Source of the DNA: Chitinophagaceae bacterium PMP191F
GTDB taxonomy: Bacteria > Bacteroidota > Bacteroidia > Chitinophagales > Chitinophagaceae
DNA length: 64,000 bases
Direction of reading: 5' to 3'
Assembly: GCA_001302245.1 (NCBI GenBank)
Contig: LGYU01000018.1
Coordinates: 1-64,000, forward strand
The translations under genes were made by a program, and so were the position numbers. Positions within the stretch are counted from its first letter, which is position 1. Each line of letters begins with the position of its first letter. Of the stretch, positions 44,989 through 53,215 are shown in pieces. The notes beneath the pieces are model-generated. The model saw nothing but the letters and a program-made list of their open reading frames with translations. It did not search any database and was not told where the DNA came from.

Positions 44989-45736
44989 AAAACCAGCAGT
45001 AAAAAAGTCTTCGCTGATTGTTGGGCGCAAGCCGGTGCTGGAAGCATTGCAGACAGGCAAGCAGATAGAACGTATTTATATGCTTACTACTGCAGTAGGC
45101 GAAAGCATACAGGAGATCAGGGAACTGGCGCTTCGTAATAATGTACCGATCAATAAGGTGCCGGCGCCCAAGCTCAATGCGCTCAGTAATGCCAACCACC
45201 AGGGATGCATTGCCATCGCAGCATCTGTACAGTATTACAATTTGCAGGAAGTGATCTCTTTCATCACCGATAAAGGTGAAACACCATTATTTGTAATACT
45301 CGATGGTGTAACCGATGTACGCAATATTGGCGCCATTGCCCGTACTGCACTGTGTTGTGGAGCACAGGCACTGATCATTCCCGATAAAGGAGTAGGCGCA
45401 TTGAACGAAGATGCGGTGAAAACCTCTGCCGGTGCGCTGGAACGCATTCTGGTATGTCGTGTACGCAGCCTGATGCAGGCGGTAGACGAACTGCATCTGA
45501 ATGGTATTAAGGTATTTGCCAGTGAAATGACGGCAGCAACCAATGTACAGGAGCTGCAGTTTAAAGAGCCTTGCTGTATAGTGATGGGAGGGGAAGAGAA
45601 CGGCGTATACCCCGCATTGATGAAGATCTGCGATGAGAAATTTAAGATACCCATGCCCGGTAAATTTGAATCGCTTAACGTATCGGTAGCAGCCGGTATG
45701 ATTTTATATGAGGCCATGCAACAGCGTATGCGGTAA
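44969..45736 (+). CDS. rlmB: 23S rRNA (guanosine-2'-O-)-methyltransferase RlmB / TrmH family
   Basis: 255 residues. N-terminal substrate-binding part SLIVGRKPVLEALQTGKQIE. SPOUT (trefoil-knot) catalytic motifs: DGVTDVRNIGAIARTALCCG (motif 1), CCIVMGGEENGVYPALMKIC (motif 2) and IPMPGKFESLNVSVAAGMIL (motif 3). RlmB methylates G2251 in 23S rRNA; other TrmH members act on tRNA, so the target is assigned by similarity. The ATG lies inside the end of the NUDIX gene. Confidence 0.9.
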   Translation: MAGFHHKKPAVKKSSLIVGRKPVLEALQTGKQIERIYMLTTAVGESIQEIRELALRNNVPINKVPAPKLNALSNANHQGCIAIAASVQYYNLQEVISFITDKGETPLFVILDGVTDVRNIGAIARTALCCGAQALIIPDKGVGALNEDAVKTSAGALERILVCRVRSLMQAVDELHLNGIKVFASEMTAATNVQELQFKEPCCIVMGGEENGVYPALMKICDEKFKIPMPGKFESLNVSVAAGMILYEAMQQRMR

Positions 45737-45803
45737 TGTTGTCAGGCAGGAAAGTCCCGTGTTGAAACGGGATGTTATTAATTAACCAATAACCCTGCTT
45801 ATT

Positions 45804-46421
45804 ATGCGTACAATCTTTACAGTATTCATATTGTTGTTTATTTTTATCTGTTCTGCTTCCGCACAGGTCAGTTTTGGTGTAAAGGCCGGTATAAATGTGT
45901 CGAAGATGCATTATGACGACCTTACGGTGGATTTTAAAAATCTCACCGGTCTGCAGGCTGGCGTGCTGGCGCAGATAAAGTTTTCTGACAAACTTGTATT
46001 AAGGCCTGAATTACTGTATTCTTCCAAAGGATATAAGCTGGAAAAATCTGAAACTCTGCCTATTGGACTAACAAACCGCCTCAATTACATAGCCTTGCCC
46101 GTACTGGCGGGTTATTCGCCGGTAAAAGGTTTACAGGTACTGGCTGGTCCTGAATTGGCTTTCCTGGTTGCTGCTCACGCAAAAACAAATAATGGCTCTG
46201 AGAATGTCAGGGATACGTATAAAAAATTTGACATAGGAATTGCCGGAGGCATTGCCTATACTTTTTTTAAAGGTCTGGGAGCAGAGGTGCGTTACACCCA
46301 TGGCCTGGTAAAGAATACAGAATATGAGCTGAAAGACCGGTCTGGTATGGTGATCAGCAATTACAAAAGTGGCCTTAACCGTAGTTTCCAGGCAGGTCTA
46401 TTTTACCTGTTGGGTAAATAA
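45804..46421 (+). CDS. Outer membrane beta-barrel protein (PorT-like family)
   Basis: 205 residues. Signal peptide IFTVFILLFIFICSASAQ, then SFGVKAGINVSKMHYDDLTV, LVLRPELLYSSKGYKLEK, YIALPVLAGYSPVKGLQVLA and GAEVRYTHGLVKNTEYELK. Alternating hydrophobic strands and an ending in SGLNRSFQAGLFYLLGK are typical of the small Bacteroidota OmpA/PorT-like barrels. The specific role is unknown. It has its own short leader. Confidence 0.85.
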   Translation: MRTIFTVFILLFIFICSASAQVSFGVKAGINVSKMHYDDLTVDFKNLTGLQAGVLAQIKFSDKLVLRPELLYSSKGYKLEKSETLPIGLTNRLNYIALPVLAGYSPVKGLQVLAGPELAFLVAAHAKTNNGSENVRDTYKKFDIGIAGGIAYTFFKGLGAEVRYTHGLVKNTEYELKDRSGMVISNYKSGLNRSFQAGLFYLLGK

Positions 46422-46442
46422 CAGGCAAATATGTTTTACCAG

Positions 46443-47060
46443 TTACTCTTTCAGTAATTTTTTGATATCTGTGATCAGTTGGTCTACTTTTTTAGCGTCT
46501 GTGGCGTCGTAAAAGCCGCGGATACGGCGTTGTTTATCCAGGAGCGCTACAAATTCGGTATGAATAAAATCTTCATCAATGCTGCTGGCAGAACTGTCTG
46601 CTACTGCCAGCAGATAATCTTCACGTGCTGCCTTATACAAAGCATATTTATCACCGGTTAAAAATTCCCATTGAGGTGTGTGGGCCTTAAAGCGGGTGGC
46701 ATAGGCTGCCATTACCGGTACAGAATCTTTTTCAGGATTTACAGTGTGTGAAAGGATGGCAAAATCTGTTCTGTCCTTATACTGCTCATATACCTTTGTC
46801 AGGTTTTTGTTCATAACCGGGCAAATGCCGGGGCAGGTAGTAAAAAAGTATTCGGCAACGGTCACTTTGCCATTTACGTCATTCAGGGTAATGGTTTTAC
46901 TATCCTGGTCTACAAAAGAAAAAGGGCCGGCTGTGTGTCCGGGCTCACCCAATACAGGCAATGAATTTTTTTTCATGATCAGGTTGCCTGCCAGTAATGC
47001 AGCCCCTGCAATAGTAATAACAACCACTCCGATGGTAATGATACCAGATATACGTGTCAT
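46443..47060 (-). CDS. SCO1/SenC family copper chaperone
   Basis: 205 residues. An N-terminal membrane helix (GIITIGVVVITIAGAALLAG) anchors a thioredoxin-like domain. Copper ligands: the CX3C motif in FFTTCPGICPVMNKNLTKVY, and the His in DEDFIHTEFVALLD. It delivers copper to the CuA site of cytochrome c oxidase or acts as a thiol oxidoreductase. The start at 47060 is preferred over the upstream frame. The neighbouring 47148-47534 gene, on the same strand upstream, probably belongs to the same operon. Confidence 0.9.
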   Translation of the reverse strand: MTRISGIITIGVVVITIAGAALLAGNLIMKKNSLPVLGEPGHTAGPFSFVDQDSKTITLNDVNGKVTVAEYFFTTCPGICPVMNKNLTKVYEQYKDRTDFAILSHTVNPEKDSVPVMAAYATRFKAHTPQWEFLTGDKYALYKAAREDYLLAVADSSASSIDEDFIHTEFVALLDKQRRIRGFYDATDAKKVDQLITDIKKLLKE

Positions 47061-47147
47061 AATATTTTGAAAAAGATGTTTAAATAAATCCTGTAAACAA
47101 AAGCCTGCGGCCATAGTTACAGCAACCAGTAACACGGGATATTATGA

Positions 47148-47534
47148 TCAGCAGCAGGCGGGTGGATGAAAAATGCGGGAGGTGAATCCTGCAGAGGCAT
47201 AAATATGGTGTAAAGCATGTACCGGTAACGGTTCCTGCATTACCGGGAAATGCTGAAATGTGCAGGGAGGTTCAAAAAAATCTATGCCTGCCTGGAAGGT
47301 ATTGACAGACTGGTTTTGGGAAGTACCCGTTTCGTGAGCTTTGGCCAGTTCTTTATCCAGGTAACAACGCCCGAAGCAACGTAGCTGCGGTTTATCCCTG
47401 TTATTACACAAAGTGCCGGCAATCCAGTCTTTATTCAGTGCATAATCTATACAGAATACAGGCACAGACAGCATCTTCACAGCCATTATGATCACCAGGT
47501 ACAGCGCCGCTATATGTTGTATGCTTTTGGACAT
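47148..47534 (-). CDS. Small exported Cys-motif protein, SCO partner
   Basis: 128 residues. N-terminal hydrophobic helix (HIAALYLVIIMAVKMLSVPV), then the Cys pattern TLCNNRDKPQLRCFGRCYLD followed by KELAKA, a form I have seen in small Bacteroidota proteins beside SCO1 or copper genes. The C-terminus FHPPACC has His and Cys that could bind metal. It lies just upstream of the SCO gene. The promoter element at 47542 is so close to the ATG at 47534 that the mRNA may have almost no leader. Confidence 0.65.
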   Translation of the reverse strand: MSKSIQHIAALYLVIIMAVKMLSVPVFCIDYALNKDWIAGTLCNNRDKPQLRCFGRCYLDKELAKAHETGTSQNQSVNTFQAGIDFFEPPCTFQHFPVMQEPLPVHALHHIYASAGFTSRIFHPPACC

Positions 47535-47541
47535 TGCTGCG

Positions 47542-47549
47542 CAAAGGTA
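47542..47549 (-). promoter_or_regulatory. Promoter -7 element of the SCO operon
   Basis: Minus strand TACCTTTG followed by CGCAGC. It sits 8 bases upstream of the ATG codon at 47534, pointing to a very short or absent leader, or to a later start. Confidence 0.5.
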
Positions 47550-47901
47550 CGCTGCAGATCTGTTTACACATCATATTCACCGGTTTTTACTTCCCTGTTA
47601 GCTCGTCCCCCGTTTTCCGTATCCTGATGAAAACTTGCATCAGGTATGCTGACCAATCCGGCTGTAGGCTATCTTTTAAGTTCGGCCTGGTTACGTGAAT
47701 AGCTTCTTGTAGCATTCTGTTCTTTTTTATCATAAAATCATTGAACAGACTTCTTTTCTGGTCTGTCATTAACTGGTTGCAGTGAATCAAGCTGTATCCT
47801 TTTTTGTTTACCTGTTATCGTTTGCTTAACAAGCGTACAATACAGTTTTATATTATCATATTTAGTAGCTTTAATAAACCGTAAACAAAATCACTGACAA
47901 T

Positions 47902-48375
47902 ATGAATGCGAACATTGGTATTACTGCAGAGAATACGCAGGAAGTAGCCACGATTTTATCGAAGGTACTGGCAGATGAGTATGTGTTGTATACCAAAACA
48001 CGTAATGCTCACTGGAACGTTGAAGGCCCCGATTTTTACAGTAAACATATTTTCTTTGAAAAACAATTTGGTGAGTTGGATGAGTTTATTGACAATGTAG
48101 CAGAACGTATCCGTTCCATCGGGCATTATACACCTGCAACCCTGCAATCCTTTTTAGCATTAACACATTTAACGGAAGCCAATCGTGCACCGAACGATAG
48201 TGTAGGGTTCATTAAAGAATTGCTGGCAGATCATGAAAGCATCATTATCTACCTGCGCGAAAATATCAATAAGATTGCCAATGACCTGGGCGATGTTGGT
48301 ACCAGTGACTTTTTAACCGGTTTGCTGGAAGACCACGAAAAAATGGCCTGGTTCTTACGCGGACATTTGCGTTAA
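47902..48375 (+). CDS. dps: Dps-family DNA starvation/ferritin-like protein
   Basis: 157 residues. Four-helix bundle with the ferroxidase ligands in TRNAHWNVEGPDFYSKHIFF followed by GELDEFIDNVAERIRSIG (His, His, Asp, Glu of the shared dimer site). It stores iron, consumes peroxide and may bind DNA. The N-terminal tail is short with few Lys, so DNA binding is uncertain. It has normal length for the family and stands alone. Confidence 0.93.
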   Translation: MNANIGITAENTQEVATILSKVLADEYVLYTKTRNAHWNVEGPDFYSKHIFFEKQFGELDEFIDNVAERIRSIGHYTPATLQSFLALTHLTEANRAPNDSVGFIKELLADHESIIIYLRENINKIANDLGDVGTSDFLTGLLEDHEKMAWFLRGHLR

Positions 48376-48620
48376 GGGGTTATAAGTTTTAAGTTAATAC
48401 AGGGCTGAATGCTTAACGCGGAACGCTCAACGCTGAATACAGCGGCGAGTACTGAGCCGATAGCCAATACAAGATGTTGGCTGTCAGGCTTTAGCTATTT
48501 GCGAATGCAGGAGGATAGGTTGTAAGTTGAATACAGCTTATGTCTAGCATCTTTGCGTGCATATTTCTTCCGGTTTTCCCGGCCAGGCAAAATAGCACAT
48601 TCTCCAATTTTCAAATTCAC
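48376..48620. repeat. Interspersed intergenic repeat fragment R9
   Basis: TATAAGTTTTAAGTTAATAC, CTTAACGCGGAACGCTCAAC, TGAGCCGATAGCCAATACAA, GATGTTGGCTGTCAGGCTTT, AGCTATTTGCGAATGCAGG, AGCATCTTTGCGTGCATATT, TCTTCCGGTTTTCCCGG and AATAGCACATTCTCCAATTT. The order is the same as in R10. Confidence 0.7.
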
Positions 48621-48622
48621 TA

Positions 48623-49825
48623 TTATTTCGAAATCACCACTTCTGTCATGTCATCGTTCTGCCTGATCTCATAGTGAAAAGCCTTTTCTTCCATGCTCAG
48701 GATATTCATAAATTGATCCACAGGTACATTCCTGCTGATCTTTTGGAATACGATCCCTTTTGCATCAACATGATCTTTGAAGGTGGCTTTGATATTATAC
48801 CAGCTTTCCGCTTCTGCCATAATGGATCTTAGATTGTCATTTTCAAAAAAGAATTCTCCCGTTTTCCATGCCAGCAGGTTGCTGGTATTGACATTGCTGA
48901 TCACCGATATGCTTTTGTTGGGGTGAACAACGGCCTGCTGGCCAGGGTGCAGCAATACCTTGCTGCACCCTGTTGAAATTTCCAATGCACCTTTGATCAG
49001 GGTAGCTTTGTTAAGTGTATCCCTGTTGTAAGCCCTGATAGTGAATATTGTGCCCAGCACTTTATACCGGATGCCATTGCCGGAAACAATGAAAGGGTTT
49101 GACGGGTCATGCCAGATATTAAAACAGGCTTCTCCTTTTTCCAGCACAACTTCCCTGTTCCTGCTGCTGAACGTGCTCGGAAAACTGATACTGGTCTCCG
49201 CATTCAGATCCACCACACTGCCATCCGGAAGTTTCAGGCTGAACATGCTGCCTCTTGGTACCAACAGTTGATTATACAGGGGGGCTTCGTAACTGGTTGC
49301 TCCTGCTGTTCTTTCAACGCTCAGCACGGAAGAATCCTGCTTCACAATCCTTGTATTTCCCTGCTGGATAACATAGCCTGCCGGCAGGGTTTCCAAAGAG
49401 ATCACTTCATTATTTGCAAGTACCAATGTGGCTTTGTGAACTGCAGCAGTAATATCCGGTTGGGGGTGTTTACCAGACAGGAGCAATGAGTAAAATACAA
49501 TGTTGATCATTATAATGGCAGAAGCTACAATACTTATAATCTTGATAGCCATTGGCCAGATACGCCTGGATGTTTCAGGCCTGCTGTCCAGTTGCAGGCA
49601 ATCAGCATACTCATTCTGAAACTGTTGCCACTTTTTATCAACGTCCAACTGATAGGCTGCCCATCGTAATAACATATCACGGTTTACAGCCAGTTCATTC
49701 AGTTCGGGCGTTTTTTTAATAAACTCCTCAAAAGTGCTTTGCTCTTCGGAACTCAACGGTATGTCAGAGGAAAGATTGCAAATAGCAGATATAAGAACGA
49801 CAGAGTTGAGTGATTTTGTTTCCAT
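48623..49825 (-). CDS. FecR-family anti-sigma factor
   Basis: 400 residues. A cytosolic N-terminal part (to ~100), one membrane helix (AIKIISIVASAIIMINIVFY), then the FecR periplasmic domain: LLVPRGSMFSLKLPDGSVVD, LNAETSISFPSTFSSRNREV and GEACFNIWHDPSNPFIVSGN, followed by a C-terminal DUF4974-type domain (GEFFFENDNLRSIMAEAESW). It would hold the ECF sigma factor encoded upstream. The usual partner SusC/TonB receptor is not next to it. Confidence 0.92.
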   Translation of the reverse strand: METKSLNSVVLISAICNLSSDIPLSSEEQSTFEEFIKKTPELNELAVNRDMLLRWAAYQLDVDKKWQQFQNEYADCLQLDSRPETSRRIWPMAIKIISIVASAIIMINIVFYSLLLSGKHPQPDITAAVHKATLVLANNEVISLETLPAGYVIQQGNTRIVKQDSSVLSVERTAGATSYEAPLYNQLLVPRGSMFSLKLPDGSVVDLNAETSISFPSTFSSRNREVVLEKGEACFNIWHDPSNPFIVSGNGIRYKVLGTIFTIRAYNRDTLNKATLIKGALEISTGCSKVLLHPGQQAVVHPNKSISVISNVNTSNLLAWKTGEFFFENDNLRSIMAEAESWYNIKATFKDHVDAKGIVFQKISRNVPVDQFMNILSMEEKAFHYEIRQNDDMTEVVISK

Positions 49826-49864
49826 AACGACTTTTTTGTGTGAAGTCCTGAAGATGAATAATAG

Positions 49865-50506
49865 CTATACCAGCAAATACTTAATAATATAGCTGATACA
49901 GGATAATACCAGTAGTACAAGGGGAAACAGGATGTTGTCAATGTCATGTTTTGCCCTGGGATTGTTATTCAGCACATTCAGTAAAGTTTTCAGCGCCCTG
50001 AATTTCTGTACGCTTACCGTGTTAACGGAAGTATTCAGTTTCTGGGCAATGTCGTTGATGCTCATATTTTGTTCAAACTTCATGTACAGGATACGTCTTT
50101 GTTGTTGTGACAGCGAGTCCATAAGTTTTCCGATCAGGGAATGCAATTCGTTTTCAAAAACCTGTTTGATCACCATCGACTCGTATTTTTCTTTGATTAA
50201 GAAATATCCGTACCGTGTTGTCTGCCACCGCTGGTTCAGGTGAAGACTGCGTAAAAAAGCCTGTCTTGCCTTTAAATAAAGAAAAGGTTTGATGCTTCCT
50301 TTCTCGCGAACCTGGTGCCGTTCTTTCCATGCGGTAATGAATGTTTCCTGTGCAAGGTCTTCGGCATCCATTTTAGCGCCGGTGAATTTTTCCAGGAAAA
50401 TGATAATGGCTGCAATGTTTTCTTTATAAACCTGCTCAAGAGCATCAGTGTGTCCTTTTTTGAATGCGTCAATAAGATCAAATTCATTAGTGTATTTGAT
50501 TTTCAT
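49865..50506 (-). CDS. ECF RNA polymerase sigma factor with C-terminal membrane helix
   Basis: 213 residues. Region 2: YKENIAAIIIFLEKFTGAKM with DAEDLAQETFITAWKERHQV. Region 4: LSQQQRRILYMKFEQNMSIN, then DIAQKLNTSVNTVSVQKFRA. The start at 50506 (MKIKYTNEFDLIDAFKKGHT) is the family one. After region 4 it has an extra segment ILFPLVLLVLSCISYIIKYL, a predicted membrane helix at the very C-terminus. It is paired with the FecR gene 40 bases downstream. Confidence 0.9.
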   Translation of the reverse strand: MKIKYTNEFDLIDAFKKGHTDALEQVYKENIAAIIIFLEKFTGAKMDAEDLAQETFITAWKERHQVREKGSIKPFLYLKARQAFLRSLHLNQRWQTTRYGYFLIKEKYESMVIKQVFENELHSLIGKLMDSLSQQQRRILYMKFEQNMSINDIAQKLNTSVNTVSVQKFRALKTLLNVLNNNPRAKHDIDNILFPLVLLVLSCISYIIKYLLV

Positions 50507-51063
50507 AAATGTAGAGTGGTTATCAGTCCCGTGAATAAGTTGCTGTGCATGTGACCGCATACGGTTTAAGGGAGTACTCTTGTTGTCCGGACAACAAGAG
50601 CATATCCATGCCGACAAAAACTGTACATGGCCACCTTCTTTGAAGTAGCGCTACAATCAGTCCAGGGTAAGTATCTGCGCAGGGTGCAAGGTAGATGCGG
50701 TATTACCCGTATGCCTAACGGCTGTGAGACACGAATACTGTCTCCGGTTATAAGGTAGTTACCGTGTATACCATTGTCACGTATGTATGATCTGGAAAAT
50801 GTTATTTTCTTAACAAATGGAAGTGTCTTTTTTTATCAGTATCAGTGTTGTATGTACGCTTTTGAGCAAAAGAATGCGGGCATGTTAGTGTCCGTCGTAC
50901 ATAAACTGGTTTTTGAGCAGGATATGGCCCGTACTATCTGCAATGGCCTGTGCATGGCTTATAAACAATGAAAGTGTTGGACGTAACGAACCCGATATGA
51001 TATATTTTTATTGATAATGCGCAAGTGGCTGGATGTGAGGGTTGGTTGGGTTGTAAGTTACAG
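50507..51063. other. Intergenic DNA, no supported gene
   Basis: Between the sigma factor and repeat R10. A 65-residue plus-strand frame at 50774-50971 lacks family character. I see no RNA gene. Confidence 0.45.
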
Positions 51064-51396
51064 CTACGGGCCATGAGCTTCGAGCGATGAGCTGATACAA
51101 GGCCTTAGCTATTGGGTTTTAGCTGTTAGCGAATACAGGGTTGCGTCATGGTAGCTTTGTGTGCTTCTTTCTCTCGGACTGTTCGACTTCCGGTTTTCCG
51201 GACTTTTTTCAACCATCAAGCGATTTTCAAATTAGCACATTCTCAAATTTTCAAATCCCCTGCCGTTTATGCCGGAAATGCCGCTTTTGCACTCCTTATA
51301 CCTTGAACCTTGTCTCTTTTACCTTATCCTTCTCCCTGTCTTCCTGCATCTTTCCTGCGGTTTAAAGCGTACAAACTAAGGGTTTCAGCTATTCGG
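51064..51396. repeat. Interspersed intergenic repeat, copy R10 (long, forward)
   Basis: Collinear with R1: ATGAGCTTCGAGCGATGAGC, TGATACAAGGCCTTAGCTAT, TGGGTTTTAGCTGTTAGCGA, TGCTTCTTTCTCTCGGACTG, TTCGACTTCCGGTTTTCCGG, CAACCATCAAGCGATTTTCA, TAGCACATTCTCAAATTTTC, TTATGCCGGAAATGCCGCTT and AGCGTACAAACTAAGGGTTT. It shows no coding frame of its own; a 74-residue frame translates part of it. Confidence 0.7.
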
Positions 51397-51591
51397 CAGC
51401 AATAAAAGGATAAAAGTATGGGGAAGCGAGGATGGAAGTATCATATTCAGATGCGGGAATTGTAATCAGTGGTGATACTTTTAAATTCTGTTAAACATTA
51501 TGAACATCCCTCTTGTATAACAACATTTTAATTATACTGAGTACCAGTTAGTAACAATTTGTAGCTGCTATTCTTTTCAAAAGTATACTAT

Positions 51592-51771
51592 ATGCTTACT
51601 GATAATATGAATACGGAAGATAAATATACTGCGGGAATGGATACATTACTATTGCCGGCTTTTATGCAGCGTGGAGATATTACTACAATAAAAGAATGGA
51701 TTACAGCTAAACATGATTGGCCTGAGTTGCAAGAAGGTAAGCAGTGTACCCTTATTGTGCAAGAAATATAG
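51592..51771 (+). CDS. Small 59-residue protein upstream of the exporter genes
   Basis: ATG at 51592, stop at 51769-51771. Reads MLTDNMNTEDKYTAGMDTLL, then LPAFMQRGDITTIKEWITAK and HDWPELQEGKQCTLIVQEI. The composition is protein-like, acidic at the N-terminus and with a C-terminal amphipathic strand; there is no double glycine or membrane helix. It lies about 210 bases upstream of the HlyD gene on the same strand. I cannot assign it; the gene may be real but a ribosome site is weak. Confidence 0.4.
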   Translation: MLTDNMNTEDKYTAGMDTLLLPAFMQRGDITTIKEWITAKHDWPELQEGKQCTLIVQEI

Positions 51772-51978
51772 TCTATACGGTTAAAATATTTATTTGCATT
51801 ATAAAACAAACATTTTCTCTCTTAATTTCGTGCGCAGTCACTTATATTTGTCACATACTCAGAGACGCAGATATTTCCGGAATGCACAAGGAATATTAAC
51901 CCACATCAGTAATCAATCCACACTTCATTTCCTCTATTAATTATTACACAACAGTTGTAAATTAAAAGCATTTGTACT

Positions 51979-53139
51979 ATGCCCAGGATCTTCCCGGCAG
52001 AAGTGTTGCAGCAATCTGTATATACATGGCTTCCACGTATACAGGTACAAAGCCAGGTCATTTATACCACCGTAATAGGGGCCGTTATTGCCATGTTGCT
52101 GGCCGCTGTTTTTATTAAAGTAGATGTTTCGGTAAATGTAGGCGGCATTGTACGCCCGGTTACAGAAAGAAGTGAATTGCGTAGCCTGGCCAGTGCTACC
52201 ATTAGAACAGTGCCTGTTAAAGAAGGGGATCATGTACAGGCCGGGCAGGTATTGCTTTCGCTGCAACAGGATATAACAGATAATAAACTGAGCCAGGCAG
52301 GATACGAACTGTCAAAACGCGAATCTTATATACGTGATCTTACCTTATTGCTGCAAGGGGCCGGGCCCGGTAAGATCAGTTCTGGTTTGTATAAACAGCA
52401 ATATCTCAATTTCCAGGCGTCTATAGCTGAAAGACGGGCAATACTGGAAAAACTGAGATCTGATTTTTCAATGTACAGCAAGATGTACGATGAAAAAGTG
52501 GTTACCCGGAAAGAGTTTGTAGAAAAGAAATATGCGTACGAACAAGCCAAAGCCTCTTACGACGCATTACAGGCTGAACAACGTGCCCACTGGCAACAGG
52601 ACCTGGAGCATTATCGTATGGAAAGCAAACAGTGGCAAACCGGCAATGAGCAATTAAAAAAGGAAAAAGACCTGCTCACCATCAAGGCGCCTGTAACCGG
52701 CACGGTACAGCAGTTTGCCGGTCGTTATCCCGGTGGTATTGTACAACAGGGAGAGTTGCTGGGTTATATATCACCCGACTCTGGCATGATAGCGGAGTGT
52801 TATGTATCACCTGCTGATATCGGGTATATTCATACCGGCATGACGGTAAAATTCCAGGTAGATGCATTCAATTATAATTCATGGGGGTTGGTTACGGGTA
52901 AAGTAACTGCTGTAGACAACGATTTCAGCATTGTAAACAATATGCCTGTATTTAAGGTAAAATGCAGTCTTGATAAAACCACCCTGCACCTGTCAAACGG
53001 GGCCAGTGGCAATCTTAAAAAGGGCATGACATTGCAATGCCGGTTCATATTGGCGCGTCGCAGCCTAATGCAATTGCTCTACGAAAAAACAGATAACTGG
53101 ATCAATCCCAACAACGCAGCCAAACCTGTATCTGTCTGA
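51979..53139 (+). CDS. HlyD-family membrane fusion protein
   Basis: 386 residues. One N-terminal membrane helix (YTTVIGAVIAMLLAAVFIKV), a biotinyl-lipoyl half (RTVPVKEGDHVQAGQVLLSL), a long coiled hairpin of about 130 residues (from LSQAGYELSKRESYIRDLTL to LEHYRMESKQWQTGNEQLKK) and the second lipoyl half KDLLTIKAPVTGTVQQFAGR, then a beta-barrel domain. It bridges the inner-membrane C39 ABC exporter encoded next with an outer-membrane TolC-type channel, which is not in the window. Confidence 0.93.
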   Translation: MPRIFPAEVLQQSVYTWLPRIQVQSQVIYTTVIGAVIAMLLAAVFIKVDVSVNVGGIVRPVTERSELRSLASATIRTVPVKEGDHVQAGQVLLSLQQDITDNKLSQAGYELSKRESYIRDLTLLLQGAGPGKISSGLYKQQYLNFQASIAERRAILEKLRSDFSMYSKMYDEKVVTRKEFVEKKYAYEQAKASYDALQAEQRAHWQQDLEHYRMESKQWQTGNEQLKKEKDLLTIKAPVTGTVQQFAGRYPGGIVQQGELLGYISPDSGMIAECYVSPADIGYIHTGMTVKFQVDAFNYNSWGLVTGKVTAVDNDFSIVNNMPVFKVKCSLDKTTLHLSNGASGNLKKGMTLQCRFILARRSLMQLLYEKTDNWINPNNAAKPVSV

Positions 53140-53215
53140 TAACAGATACACATCACACATCATATCGTTGCGGTATCACCATCATCCTCTGAATTAAACA
53201 CGCATCCATCGTGCT

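Noticed and set aside
47587-47790. 67-residue minus-strand frame between SCO and Dps genes
   Set aside because: Some protein character but no recognisable motif, start signal or partner; too weak to list.
50774-50971. 65-residue plus-strand frame
   Set aside because: No family match, odd Cys/Met-rich composition, no ribosome site.
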